64,000 nucleotides of DNA from UBA1275 sp002323515 (GTDB lineage: Bacteria > Bacteroidota > Rhodothermia > Balneolales > Balneolaceae). The translations under genes were made by a program, and so were the position numbers. A model generated the notes under the pieces. It did not search any database. It worked only from the letters and a program-made list of their open reading frames with translations, and was not told where the DNA came from. This document shows, one piece after another, positions 1 to 9,526 of this stretch; positions within the stretch are counted from its first letter, which is position 1, and each line of letters begins with the position of its first letter. The stretch covers positions 62,001-126,000 of the forward strand of contig CAXGAH010000001.1 in assembly GCA_964007875.1 (NCBI GenBank), read 5' to 3'.

Positions 1-1630
1 CGATGTGGTCATTGAGCCCCGTCTCTCCCTTCAGTGGTGGGTATCGATGAAAGAGTTGTCTAAGCCGGGTTTGGATAGGGTTATGGATGATACTATTACA
101 TTTCATCCAGCAAAGTTTAAAAATACCTACCGGCATTGGATGGAAAATATAAAGGATTGGTGTATTTCTAGACAACTTTGGTGGGGACATCAGATACCGG
201 CTTACTATTATGGTGAAGGGGAACATGATTTTGTCGTAGCAATATCAGCTGAAGAGGCATTACTTCTAGCTCAGGAAAAAAGTAACAACCCTGAGTTACA
301 ACTAGAAGATTTGACTCAAGATCAGGATGTGCTAGATACTTGGTTCTCATCTTGGTTGTGGCCTATTTCAGTATTTGAAGGTTTTTACGATAAAAAAGAG
401 GTGGATTATTACTATCCAACTCAAGACCTGGTAACCGCTCCTGAAATTATGTTTTTTTGGGTCGCCCGAATGATTATCGCTGGTTACGAATATAGAAATG
501 CACCACCTTTTGAGAATGTCTATTTCACCGGGATTGTTCGCGATAAACAAGGTCGAAAGATGAGTAAGAGTTTGGGTAATTCCCCCGATCCACTCGATTT
601 AATTGCTAAATTTGGTGCTGATGGTGTTCGTATGGGTATGCTATTTGCCACACCAGCGGGTAATGACCTTCCTTTTGATGATGCTTTGTGCTCACAAGGG
701 CGTAAATTTTCAAATAAAATTTGGAACGCATTTCGTTTTCTAACCCTACAAATGGATGACGCTCAGGAATATCATCCTCATTTAGATTTTGATCCAACCA
801 ATTTGGTTGATACCTGGATCATGCATCGTCTTAACGAAACTATTAAAGGCGTTGAAACAGATTTCAAGCAATACCGCATAAATGATGCCCTAAAAAAAGT
901 ATATGCCTTATTATGGGATGATTTTTGTGATTGGTACATAGAGCTTAATAAATCAACTATTCCCGGTGAATTACCCGAAAAACATCGAGTAGAATTGGCT
1001 TTGGGTATCTTTGAACAACTCATGAAACTACTTCATCCTTTTATGCCCTTCATTAGTGAGGAAATTTGGCAGTACATACAAAAACGGGATCCACAGCAAG
1101 CTCTTTGCATAAGCTCGTGGCCAAGCCCTATAAAATCTAATGGTCAAGGACTTACTGCTGAATTGTTTGAACAATACAAATTATTGGTCTCCTCTCTCAG
1201 AAATATTCGGGCAGAGATGAATATCTCCCCAAAGAAAGAATTACATGTTGGTATTAAAACAGCTGATAGCCAGCAAGAAGAGCAGCTCAAATCCCATTTC
1301 TGGATCATTGAAAAACTGGAAAAAGTGACCTTATTTGGCATCTCAACCACGATTGAAAAACCAACTCACTCCACTAGTGTACTTCTAGGAACCGATGAAT
1401 TATATGTGAACTTAGAAGGTCTTATTGATATTGAAAAAGAAAAAGTAAAGATTACTGATGAAATTGCACGACTAGAAGGCTTTTTGAAAAGTATTCAAGC
1501 TAAACTATCCAACTCAAATTTTGTGGAAAATGCTCCTAAACAGGTGGTAGATAACGAACGTAAAAAAGAAGCAGATACCCTTCGAAAAATTCAGAGTTTA
1601 GCCCATCAATTAACACAATGGAATGCCTAG
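1..1630 (+). CDS. valS: valyl-tRNA synthetase, C-terminal part (partial)
   Basis: Charges tRNA-Val with valine in the cytoplasm. The frame is open from the first bases (codons in phase from base 2), so the gene starts before the window. About 540 residues remain of the usual 870-900, so the N-terminal HIGH motif and most of the editing domain are outside. Visible are the catalytic-domain segment with the class I motif KMSKS (about bases 557-571, preceded by GRKMSKSLGNSPDP, typical of ValS), the anticodon-binding helical domain, and a C-terminal Lys/Glu-rich coiled-coil arm (last about 65 residues) that is the ValS hallmark and separates it from IleS and LeuS. The stop lies only 3 bases before the helicase gene, so the two are probably co-transcribed. 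Nothing in the visible part is broken. Confidence 0.95.
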   Translation, partial: DVVIEPRLSLQWWVSMKELSKPGLDRVMDDTITFHPAKFKNTYRHWMENIKDWCISRQLWWGHQIPAYYYGEGEHDFVVAISAEEALLLAQEKSNNPELQLEDLTQDQDVLDTWFSSWLWPISVFEGFYDKKEVDYYYPTQDLVTAPEIMFFWVARMIIAGYEYRNAPPFENVYFTGIVRDKQGRKMSKSLGNSPDPLDLIAKFGADGVRMGMLFATPAGNDLPFDDALCSQGRKFSNKIWNAFRFLTLQMDDAQEYHPHLDFDPTNLVDTWIMHRLNETIKGVETDFKQYRINDALKKVYALLWDDFCDWYIELNKSTIPGELPEKHRVELALGIFEQLMKLLHPFMPFISEEIWQYIQKRDPQQALCISSWPSPIKSNGQGLTAELFEQYKLLVSSLRNIRAEMNISPKKELHVGIKTADSQQEEQLKSHFWIIEKLEKVTLFGISTTIEKPTHSTSVLLGTDELYVNLEGLIDIEKEKVKITDEIARLEGFLKSIQAKLSNSNFVENAPKQVVDNERKKEADTLRKIQSLAHQLTQWNA

Positions 1631-1633
1631 CGA

Positions 1634-4006
1634 ATGAAGAGTTTTACCATGTCCTCTTCTTCTCAGGCAAATCAACCTTCCTTCTTGGAAGGATTGAATC
1701 CTCAACAAAAAGAGGCAGTTACTCATAGTGATGGGCCCCTTTTAATAGTAGCAGGTGCAGGTTCGGGTAAAACTAGAGTTTTAACGTATAGAATTGCCTA
1801 TCTGCTTCAGCAATTCAAAGCAGCCCCACAAGAGATATTGGCTTTGACCTTTACCAATAAAGCTGCACGAGAAATGAAAGATCGGATTGTTCAGCTTATT
1901 GGAGACCCCGCTCATAGTTTATGGATGGGTACCTTTCACTCTGTTTTTTCCAGAATACTCCGAATAGAAGCTAAGAAGCTCGGTTTTGGTCAAAACTTTA
2001 CTATTTACGATACCTCGGATGCAGAGACCGTCATAAAGCAAATTCTTCAAGAACTCAACTATGACCCAAAGCAAATTAAACCTAGAACTATTCAATACAA
2101 GATTAGTGATGCAAAGAATCAATTAATTGATCCAGACAACTATGCCAAAAAATTTATTGGCTCAACATTGGATGATATTACTTTCAGGGTTTATACGATC
2201 TATAAAAATAGACTGAAAGATAGTAATGCAATGGATTTTGATGATTTACTGGTTCTGCCCATTGAACTATTTGAAAGTGAACCTGAATTATTAGAAAAAT
2301 ATCAGAATAGATTTCGTTATATCCTCATAGATGAGTACCAGGATACCAATCATGCGCAATATAAAGTCACTAAATTATTGGCTGATAAACATCATAATTT
2401 ATGCGTAGTGGGTGATGATGCACAAAGTATCTACTCGTTTCGAGGGGCCGATATTTCTAATATTCTCAATTTCCAACAGGATTACACAGATGTTCATCAG
2501 GTTCCCTTAGAACAGAATTATCGCTCTACTAAGTCTATTTTAACTTGTGCTGATTCGATTATAAAAAAGAACAAAAAACAGCTAGATAAAACTCTTTGGA
2601 CGGAAAAAGAATATGGAGAACCTATCACTGTTCTAGAGAATTTCGATGAGAGAGATGAAGCCAACCGGGTTGCTCAATATATCTTAAAACTCCGCCAGCA
2701 GGCCTCACTCAATTACAATCAATTCGCCGTACTCTACAGAACTAACTACCAATCTAGGGTTTTTGAAGAGGCTTTTAGGAGGCATAAAATAGATTACCAA
2801 CTAATCGGTGGTTTATCATTCTATCAACGTAAAGAAATAAAGGATGTACTAGCCTACTTAAAACTTTTAGTTAATCCATTTGATGAAACGAATCTGATAC
2901 GCATCATTAACGAACCTACAAGAGGTATTGGGCAAAAATCAATCAACGATGTACGAAGGGCTGCACGAGATCAAGGGATCAGAGTGTGGGAGTTATTAGA
3001 ACAGGTCGAGGAAACACAGGTATACCGCCCAGCCAAAGTTCGAATTGGGGAATTTGTCGGTATGATAAATGAATTTAGGGAAGCACTTGCTACAAGAAAG
3101 GTGAAGCTTCATGAACTCACCCGAGATTTATTAGATAAATCTGGGTACATGAAAATGCTTGTAGAAGAACAATCCCATGAAAGCTTGATGCGGCGTGAAA
3201 ATATATTGGAATTCATCAATGCCATTAGTTATTACGAAAAACAAGGAAATAAAACATCACTAAGTGCCTTTTTACAAGAAATAAGTCTCATTACTGACGG
3301 GGATAGATTCGATGAAAATAAACCCGCGGTAACCTTAATGACCGTTCATGGTTCTAAGGGCTTAGAATTTCCTGTTGTTTTTGTTGTGGGACTTGAAGAA
3401 AATTTGTTTCCTGTTGGAGCTAAAGAGGCTTTTGACGTAGATATTGAAGAAGAACGCAGATTATTCTATGTAGCAATAACTCGCGCCCAAGAACGACTTT
3501 ATTTTAGTCATTGCAGTAGCCGTTTTAAATACGGAGAAGAACAACGTCAAATGCGGTCAAGATTTTTAGATGAAGTGGATGCCTCAGTTGTTCGAACCGC
3601 AACAGGTGCCACACTTCGACAAAGTAGTGACCGTTTCATGGCTACAAGAGGTGCTAATTCTAACACAGAGAACGATTGCGAAGACAGTGAAGTCAGCCCC
3701 CATCTACATACAGCGAGCGCTCAGAAACGCAGAAATAGTCTTGAAACGACCATTGAATATGATTCAGCAAGAAAAAGCCCCTCCTACAAGAGCTATTCAT
3801 CCTTAGGTAGGATTGATTATGACCTTAATGAGGGTACGGACCCCTTTGTTGTTGGGGCAGTGGTTGTTCACGACAAATTTGGTACAGGAAAAATCATGAG
3901 CCGTAGCGGTAGTGGAACACAGACAAAAGTTGTTGTATTTTTCAAGAATAGAGGTCAGAAAAAATTAATGCTCCAGGCAGCACCCCTTTCGATTATAAAC
4001 AATTAG
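1634..4006 (+). CDS. uvrD: UvrD/PcrA-type superfamily 1 ATP-dependent DNA helicase
   Basis: A 3'-5' DNA helicase (790 aa) for repair and removal of replication blocks. The SF1A motifs appear in order: Q-motif region LNPQQKEAV (residues 21-29), Walker A GAGSGKT (41-47), Walker B DEYQDT (about 233), motif III GDDAQSIYSFRGA, motif IV QNYRST, motif V TVHGSKGLEFP (about 570) and motif VI VAITRAQERL. The last 55 residues form the small PcrA/UvrD C-terminal Tudor-like domain (VGAVVVHDKFGTGKI) after a low-complexity linker. The length is normal. An in-frame ATG at 1649 has a GAAGAG purine stretch just upstream and may be the true start, since the five residues lost are not conserved. PcrA and UvrD cannot be told apart here. 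Confidence 0.95.
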   Translation: MKSFTMSSSSQANQPSFLEGLNPQQKEAVTHSDGPLLIVAGAGSGKTRVLTYRIAYLLQQFKAAPQEILALTFTNKAAREMKDRIVQLIGDPAHSLWMGTFHSVFSRILRIEAKKLGFGQNFTIYDTSDAETVIKQILQELNYDPKQIKPRTIQYKISDAKNQLIDPDNYAKKFIGSTLDDITFRVYTIYKNRLKDSNAMDFDDLLVLPIELFESEPELLEKYQNRFRYILIDEYQDTNHAQYKVTKLLADKHHNLCVVGDDAQSIYSFRGADISNILNFQQDYTDVHQVPLEQNYRSTKSILTCADSIIKKNKKQLDKTLWTEKEYGEPITVLENFDERDEANRVAQYILKLRQQASLNYNQFAVLYRTNYQSRVFEEAFRRHKIDYQLIGGLSFYQRKEIKDVLAYLKLLVNPFDETNLIRIINEPTRGIGQKSINDVRRAARDQGIRVWELLEQVEETQVYRPAKVRIGEFVGMINEFREALATRKVKLHELTRDLLDKSGYMKMLVEEQSHESLMRRENILEFINAISYYEKQGNKTSLSAFLQEISLITDGDRFDENKPAVTLMTVHGSKGLEFPVVFVVGLEENLFPVGAKEAFDVDIEEERRLFYVAITRAQERLYFSHCSSRFKYGEEQRQMRSRFLDEVDASVVRTATGATLRQSSDRFMATRGANSNTENDCEDSEVSPHLHTASAQKRRNSLETTIEYDSARKSPSYKSYSSLGRIDYDLNEGTDPFVVGAVVVHDKFGTGKIMSRSGSGTQTKVVVFFKNRGQKKLMLQAAPLSIINN

Positions 4007-4038
4007 CTGTTTGATATACCAAGTGCGAAGTACCAACC

Positions 4039-5670
4039 ATGAAAAGTGGATTGAACATACTAATAGGCCCTAATTCAGACATTAGGCGTTTGAGATTAGC
4101 CATCAGGGTTTTTATGGTTATGCTAATTCTATGCGCACAATCCTATCGACTTCATGCACAGCTACAATCTCAAAATTCAAGTGTTAGAATAGTTGAAATT
4201 TATGGCAGTGCCCCAACAATGTTACCCAGCATGGGTGGTTCCGGTGTCAGTTATCTTTCGGGTGTTAGTGGACTTCGGATTAACCCTGCTAATGTTCAAT
4301 TTAATTCGAAAAAAAAATGGACGATTAAACTGGTTTTGCTTTCGATGGTTCATCCTAACATATCCAAAACTAAAAATGAGAAATCGAATCTCTCCAGTTG
4401 GTTAATGAGCTACGAGCCCTATCAACCCTTAACAGCTTCACCGGTCAATTCTTTTCCACAAAACCAAAGCGAACTCAATCGGTTATTCACGGATTCATCG
4501 GAACCCACACATTTTCGATCTTCAATCACTCAAGAACTGTTATCGGTGGGATTTCACAATGACCAAGTATCCATAGGACTATATGCAGAATATGTATTTA
4601 AGCAGTCCTTTCAAGTGAATCGAGGCTGGTACGATAAAAAATATTACCCCAGTCCAAGTGGCTTAAAAAGGTCTCAATGGTTGGCGCATGATGAGATAAA
4701 CTACCTTGCTGTAGGGCTTAATTATAGTGAACGATTAGATATTCTAAGTGATTTCACGCCAGTATCCGATCAATTTAGTCTGGGTTTTAGTCCTAGGGTT
4801 ATTTTGGCGGGCTCTCGTTCAATGAGTCGCTCCGAGTCCGCTTACTTTAGTGGGAATAACGAACTTATTGAATCCTTCATAATTGAAACCGCTGGACTCT
4901 ATTCCGATTATCTAATCAGCCTACACCAAGGAAATTCACGATCCACCATCCCAATACCCGATATAGATCATCGGTACGCAGCTTCATTAAACGATTTCAA
5001 GGATGGCCTAGGTCTTGGTATGGATGTTGGCCTTCGATATACTCGAAATCTATCCAATGAACTAAGCTTGGTTTCAAAAGAGAATACTAAGGTAGCGCGA
5101 TCGATCAGTGTTGCTTTTTCAGTAAGTGATATCGGTTATATAGAGTATACTGAAGGATTGAATTTAGAATCCTCTATCCGGTCTGAATCTCTATCGGAAC
5201 CCCTTAATATGGACGCTGCTGTTGAACAAAACTTAGCTATCTATGAGGGAAGTCCAGAACAATATTTTTATTTTTTAGAGACCAATGGACAACTAGAAAA
5301 CCTCTTAATCGAGCCATTGACTCGCACAAAAACCACCGTTTTACTACCTACACAAGCCCAACTAGGTATACATTTACTATGGAATAGATGGTCCGTTCAG
5401 GCAGATATTCAACACGCTTTTTTTAGTACATTTTCGAGTGTACCAAGTTGGACCTATAGCGCTGGAGCTAGTTTACAACCCTTAAAAGGTGTCGTCTTTT
5501 CTGGCGGTTATACCCACTCTAACATTTGGGGAGATGATCTTTCCCTAGGCCTTCGTTTGGCCGGCTCAATGGTGGAGCTAGAACTGAGCGGTCGGTGGCC
5601 CGTTTCCAATACTAATGGGAAAATGTTGCCTAGCTCTATCGGTTTTAGTGGCATAAACTTTCGCTTCTAG
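4039..5670 (+). CDS. exported outer-membrane beta-barrel protein of unknown function
   Basis: 543 residues. After a basic N-terminus (RRLRLAIR) comes a hydrophobic stretch (about residues 24-36) ending HAQ, a signal peptidase I site. The mature start has a Gly/Ser-rich segment (MGGSGVSYLSGVSGLRINPANV) like the N-terminal plug of PorV/FadL/DUF5723-type barrels, where an Asn-Pro-Ala motif follows a glycine-rich loop. The rest alternates short aromatic/hydrophobic strands with polar loops, and the last residue is Phe (INFRF), as expected of a BamA-folded barrel. It begins 32 bases after the helicase gene, so it may share the transcript, although a functional link is not evident. Family assignment is inference. 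The exported barrel architecture is visible. Confidence 0.7.
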   Translation: MKSGLNILIGPNSDIRRLRLAIRVFMVMLILCAQSYRLHAQLQSQNSSVRIVEIYGSAPTMLPSMGGSGVSYLSGVSGLRINPANVQFNSKKKWTIKLVLLSMVHPNISKTKNEKSNLSSWLMSYEPYQPLTASPVNSFPQNQSELNRLFTDSSEPTHFRSSITQELLSVGFHNDQVSIGLYAEYVFKQSFQVNRGWYDKKYYPSPSGLKRSQWLAHDEINYLAVGLNYSERLDILSDFTPVSDQFSLGFSPRVILAGSRSMSRSESAYFSGNNELIESFIIETAGLYSDYLISLHQGNSRSTIPIPDIDHRYAASLNDFKDGLGLGMDVGLRYTRNLSNELSLVSKENTKVARSISVAFSVSDIGYIEYTEGLNLESSIRSESLSEPLNMDAAVEQNLAIYEGSPEQYFYFLETNGQLENLLIEPLTRTKTTVLLPTQAQLGIHLLWNRWSVQADIQHAFFSTFSSVPSWTYSAGASLQPLKGVVFSGGYTHSNIWGDDLSLGLRLAGSMVELELSGRWPVSNTNGKMLPSSIGFSGINFRF

Positions 5671-5894
5671 ATTACGACGCCTTTATTCCCCCTGGTTCAT
5701 TGTTCTTGTTAACGAAAATTTGATCAAATACGCACTCAACCATTGAATGACAAATTGACAAACACTGCTTGAATATGATATCGAATACTGCCAGGTGAAA
5801 AAATATCTGCCCTTTTGTTACCTCCTTTTATTATGGCTTATTTATTGCTTAAAAAAAAGCAAATATGTTTTTATAAACCATAAAAGAATTTATT
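5671..5894 (+). promoter_or_regulatory. intergenic leader of lon with a small hairpin
   Basis: 224 AT-rich bases between the barrel gene and lon. A 6-bp inverted repeat TTGCTT/AAGCAA (5845-5850 and 5857-5862) with an A-only loop lies just ahead of lon and is followed by a T-rich stretch. It could be a weak terminator for the upstream genes or part of the lon leader. A TTGACA at 5755-5760 has no well-spaced -10 partner. No CIRCE element or obvious heat-shock promoter is visible, so the regulation of lon cannot be read from here. Confidence 0.3.
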
Positions 5895-8360
5895 TTGATT
5901 AATTTTTTTGACGATACGGACGAGAATATTGAAGATTTTGAGCAGGCTATTCCCCTAATGTCTGAAGAAGAAGAGCGCGCACTCACCGAATCTGAGGTAC
6001 CTGAAAGTCTGCCCATCTTACCACTTAAAAATACCGTTTTATTTCCTGGTGTGGTAGTCCCGATTACGGTAGGTAGAGATCGTTCTCTACGTCTCGTAAA
6101 AGATGCTTATGCGGCTGATAAAATTATTGGAGTAGTGACCCAGAAAGATATGAACATTGAAGAACCTGAGTATGAAGATCTTCACCGAGTAGGTACGGTA
6201 GCGCAGATTTTAAAACTCATAAAAATGCCTGATGGCACACGCAGTATCGTAATACAGGGTAAATCGCTCTTTCAAATAGAAGAATTCACTGAGGAACAAC
6301 CCTACTTTAAAGCAACAACCGTCTCCTATTCAAAGCAAATAGATATTGAGGGGGTTGAATTAGATGCCTCCGTGCGTAACATCAAAGAAACGGCTGCGAA
6401 TATCATCAACAAGTCTCCTAATATACCATCCGAAGCTGCCGTGGCGGTTAACAATATAAATAGCCCTGTTTTTCTACTTAATTTCATTGCATCTAACTTA
6501 AACGTGGATTTGACGGAAAAGCAGCGTTTGCTTGAACAGCAAGAATTTTCGGCAAATCTTCGTGATATAATGGGCTTTTTAGAGCAAGAACTTCAAGTTT
6601 TAGATGTAAGTGAACGAATAAGAAGTAAAGTTAAATCTGACATTGATGATCAGCAAAGAGAGTTCTTTTTACGGCAACAGATGAAAGCTATTCAAGAAGA
6701 ACTAGGTGAAGATGCTGAACAGCAGGATATCCAAAAATTAAAAAATAAGCTTGAAGGAAAAACCTTACCAGACTACGCGCGTGAAGTAGTAGAAAAAGAG
6801 TTACAACGCCTCGAAATGACACCTAATGCCTCTCCTAATTATGGCATTATTCATTCCTATTTAGAATGGATTTTGGATTTACCATGGAACGAGTATTCAG
6901 AAGATAAACTAGATTTATCCTATGCTAAATCCATACTAAACGAAGACCATTATGGTCTTGAAAAGGTAAAAAAGCGCATTATTGAATATTTGGCAGTACT
7001 CAAACTCAAGGATGATATGAAAGCCCCGATTCTTTGCTTTTATGGCCCTCCTGGTGTTGGTAAAACGTCACTTGGTAAATCCATCGCTCGTTCTTTAGAC
7101 AGAGAATTTGAGCGCTTTAGCTTAGGGGGTATCCGAGACGAGGCCGAAATACGGGGGCATCGCCGAACATACATCGGGGCACTACCTGGTAGAATTTTGC
7201 GCGCTATGAAAAAAGCAGGCAAAGGAAATCCCGTCATTATGCTAGACGAAATTGATAAAGTTGGGGCTGACTATCGAGGCGATCCTACCTCAGCTCTTTT
7301 GGAGGTATTAGATCCAGAGCAAAACGATACCTTCAGTGATAATTATCTGGAACTTGAATATGACTTATCTAAAGTATTATTTATTGCAACTGCTAATAGT
7401 CTAGATACCATTCCTGCTCCACTTAAAGACCGTATGGAGATTATTCCAATTAGTGGGTATACGCAAGAAGAGAAAACACAAATAGCCAAAAATTATCTTC
7501 TCCCAAAACAGATTTCAGAAAATGGTCTGAAAAAAAATCAATTAACTGTAGACGATACTGGTCTAGCAAAAATAATTGAGGAATACACTCGGGAGTCTGG
7601 TGTTCGAAATTTAGATCGTGAGATAGCGTCCGTATGCAGGGGCATTGCGGCTAAAGTAGCACTAGATGAAATTAGCGAGGCTACCATTGAAGCCTCCGAT
7701 ATTGAAGAGCTATTAGGTAAGCCAAAGTTTCAAAAAGATACGGCCGAACGCACCCAGGTTCCTGGTGTGGCAACGGGTTTAGCCTGGACACCATTTGGTG
7801 GTGATATTTTATTTATCGAAGCAAGTGTAAGCCCTGGAAACGGAAAATTACATATCACCGGTCAACTGGGTGATGTGATGAAAGAGTCTGCTCAACTTGC
7901 ATTATCCTACCTTAAAGCACATTCTAAGGATCTTGGTATCACTGAAAACGCCTTCACTCAATGGGACATTCATTTACATGTTCCTGCGGGTGCTACGCCA
8001 AAAGATGGTCCGTCAGCAGGGGTATCCATTATGAGTGCATTAGCATCCATCTACACTCAGCGAAAGGTTAAAGGGGATATCGCCTTAACGGGTGAAATAA
8101 CCCTTAGAGGTTTGGTACTTCCTGTTGGTGGTATTAAAGAGAAAGTACTAGCTGCAAAACGTGCTGGAATTCATGAAGTAGTGCTACCTAGTAAAAATGA
8201 AAAAGATGTGGCAGAGATTGAACAGGAAGTCATTGGAGATCTAACTATTTCGTATGTTGAACAAATGGATCAAGTTCTACCAAAATTGTTGGAAGACACC
8301 CCCATTAATGATCCCTATGAATTCTTCAAACGACCTGAAATTCCAAAAAAAAATTCTTAA
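5895..8360 (+). CDS. lon: ATP-dependent serine protease Lon (endopeptidase La)
   Basis: Cytoplasmic AAA+ protease that degrades misfolded and regulatory proteins. 821 residues, full length. An N-terminal LON substrate domain (about residues 40-230; LPILPLKNTVLFPGVVVPI) and coiled coil are followed by an AAA+ module with Walker A GPPGVGKT (384-391) and Walker B MLDEID (about 448). The proteolytic domain has catalytic Ser707 in PKDGPSAG and Lys750 in GGIKEK, the same 43-residue spacing as Ser679/Lys722 of E. coli. The start is unusual: the frame opens with TTG at 5895, giving an acidic leader (DDTDENIEDFEQ). The first in-frame ATG is 5958, which would drop 21 residues but leave the LON domain whole. 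Acidic N-terminal extensions occur in relatives, so TTG is preferred. Confidence 0.95.
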   Translation: MINFFDDTDENIEDFEQAIPLMSEEEERALTESEVPESLPILPLKNTVLFPGVVVPITVGRDRSLRLVKDAYAADKIIGVVTQKDMNIEEPEYEDLHRVGTVAQILKLIKMPDGTRSIVIQGKSLFQIEEFTEEQPYFKATTVSYSKQIDIEGVELDASVRNIKETAANIINKSPNIPSEAAVAVNNINSPVFLLNFIASNLNVDLTEKQRLLEQQEFSANLRDIMGFLEQELQVLDVSERIRSKVKSDIDDQQREFFLRQQMKAIQEELGEDAEQQDIQKLKNKLEGKTLPDYAREVVEKELQRLEMTPNASPNYGIIHSYLEWILDLPWNEYSEDKLDLSYAKSILNEDHYGLEKVKKRIIEYLAVLKLKDDMKAPILCFYGPPGVGKTSLGKSIARSLDREFERFSLGGIRDEAEIRGHRRTYIGALPGRILRAMKKAGKGNPVIMLDEIDKVGADYRGDPTSALLEVLDPEQNDTFSDNYLELEYDLSKVLFIATANSLDTIPAPLKDRMEIIPISGYTQEEKTQIAKNYLLPKQISENGLKKNQLTVDDTGLAKIIEEYTRESGVRNLDREIASVCRGIAAKVALDEISEATIEASDIEELLGKPKFQKDTAERTQVPGVATGLAWTPFGGDILFIEASVSPGNGKLHITGQLGDVMKESAQLALSYLKAHSKDLGITENAFTQWDIHLHVPAGATPKDGPSAGVSIMSALASIYTQRKVKGDIALTGEITLRGLVLPVGGIKEKVLAAKRAGIHEVVLPSKNEKDVAEIEQEVIGDLTISYVEQMDQVLPKLLEDTPINDPYEFFKRPEIPKKNS

Positions 8361-8381
8361 TCACACTCAAATAAATATTGC

Positions 8382-9329
8382 ATGTCATTAAACCCTCCCG
8401 CTAAACATCATGGGATTCGTACCGCTCGAGTGATGCAGTCGACTGGGAGTTGGTATGACATTCAAGGGGATGATGGTAGCATTCTCGCGGCAAGGCTACC
8501 AGGAAAGTTTCGGCAAACTCATTCAGGCCAAACGAATCCCATTGCTGTAGGTGATTATGTTCAGTATACCATCAATGAGGATAAATCGGCTCAAATAACG
8601 GATATACTAGAGCGTACTAACTATGTAACCCGAAAGGCAACTCATGGCAGGCGTGGTCAACAAATATTAGTGTCTAACATTGACTATGCTATTTTGGTTA
8701 GTTCAATAAAACAGCCCAGTTATAAAACTGGTTTTATTGATCGTTTTTTGGTCAGTTGTGAAGCTTATCAGGTAACCCCAATATTGTATTTTAACAAAAT
8801 GGATCTGGCTGATGATGCCGATTTGAATGAACTAGCCCATACTTCGACTTTGTATGAGGACTTAGGCTATCATGTTTTGCATGGAAGTATTCTTTCACCT
8901 AAAAGTATTGATGAGCTAAAAACGTTTATAAAGGATAGAACAAGTGTCTTTATAGGTCCATCGGGAGTCGGTAAAACGAGTTTATTGAATGCAATAGATG
9001 TTCGATTAGACGAAAGAACTGCCAAAATTTCTAGCTACTCAAACAAAGGTAAACATACCACCACTTTTGCCAAATTAGTACCTTTACCCTTTGGTGGATT
9101 TTTAGCGGACACACCTGGTATTAGAGAGTTTGGACTGTATAATATAGAAGATTGGGAGATATCGTTATATTTTCCTGAAATGTTATTGCCCAGGGAATCA
9201 TGTAAATTTAATACCTGTACTCACATACATGAGCCCTCCTGCGGAGTGCTAGAAGCAGTTGAACGGGGCCAAATTGCACCATCGCGCTATTTATCTTATA
9301 TGAATATGATTGAATCCTCTTGCATTTAG
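8382..9329 (+). CDS. rsgA: ribosome small-subunit-dependent GTPase A (RsgA/YjeQ)
   Basis: A circularly permuted GTPase that checks late maturation of the 30S subunit. 315 residues. It has an N-terminal OB fold (about 15-80), then the permuted G domain: G4 NKMD first (about residue 137), then G1 GPSGVGKT (192-199) and G3 DTPGI. A C-terminal zinc motif contains Cys274, Cys279, His281 and Cys287 (CxxxxCxHxxxxxC). This order is diagnostic. It starts 21 bases after lon and is probably expressed with it, which would pair protein quality control with ribosome assembly. Complete, no anomalies. Confidence 0.96.
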   Translation: MSLNPPAKHHGIRTARVMQSTGSWYDIQGDDGSILAARLPGKFRQTHSGQTNPIAVGDYVQYTINEDKSAQITDILERTNYVTRKATHGRRGQQILVSNIDYAILVSSIKQPSYKTGFIDRFLVSCEAYQVTPILYFNKMDLADDADLNELAHTSTLYEDLGYHVLHGSILSPKSIDELKTFIKDRTSVFIGPSGVGKTSLLNAIDVRLDERTAKISSYSNKGKHTTTFAKLVPLPFGGFLADTPGIREFGLYNIEDWEISLYFPEMLLPRESCKFNTCTHIHEPSCGVLEAVERGQIAPSRYLSYMNMIESSCI

Positions 9330-9526
9330 AAGGTATAGACGAGACAAAATTTCTATTCAGTTTATTCTTTCACTATATTAATTTCAGTTATAATACTTGG
9401 TTATAGAATATTTGCCGAATACATATTAAGATGGAAATCTAAACCAATTAACTATGGATTTTCAGGCTATGCAGCTCATGCCAAAAGCGATTGATTTCAA
9501 CTACCTTAAAAACAAGAATATTTACC

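Noticed and set aside
5755..5779. Sigma-70 promoter TTGACA ... TATGAT upstream of lon
   Set aside because: The spacing is 13 bases, too short, and FCB-group housekeeping promoters usually follow another consensus.
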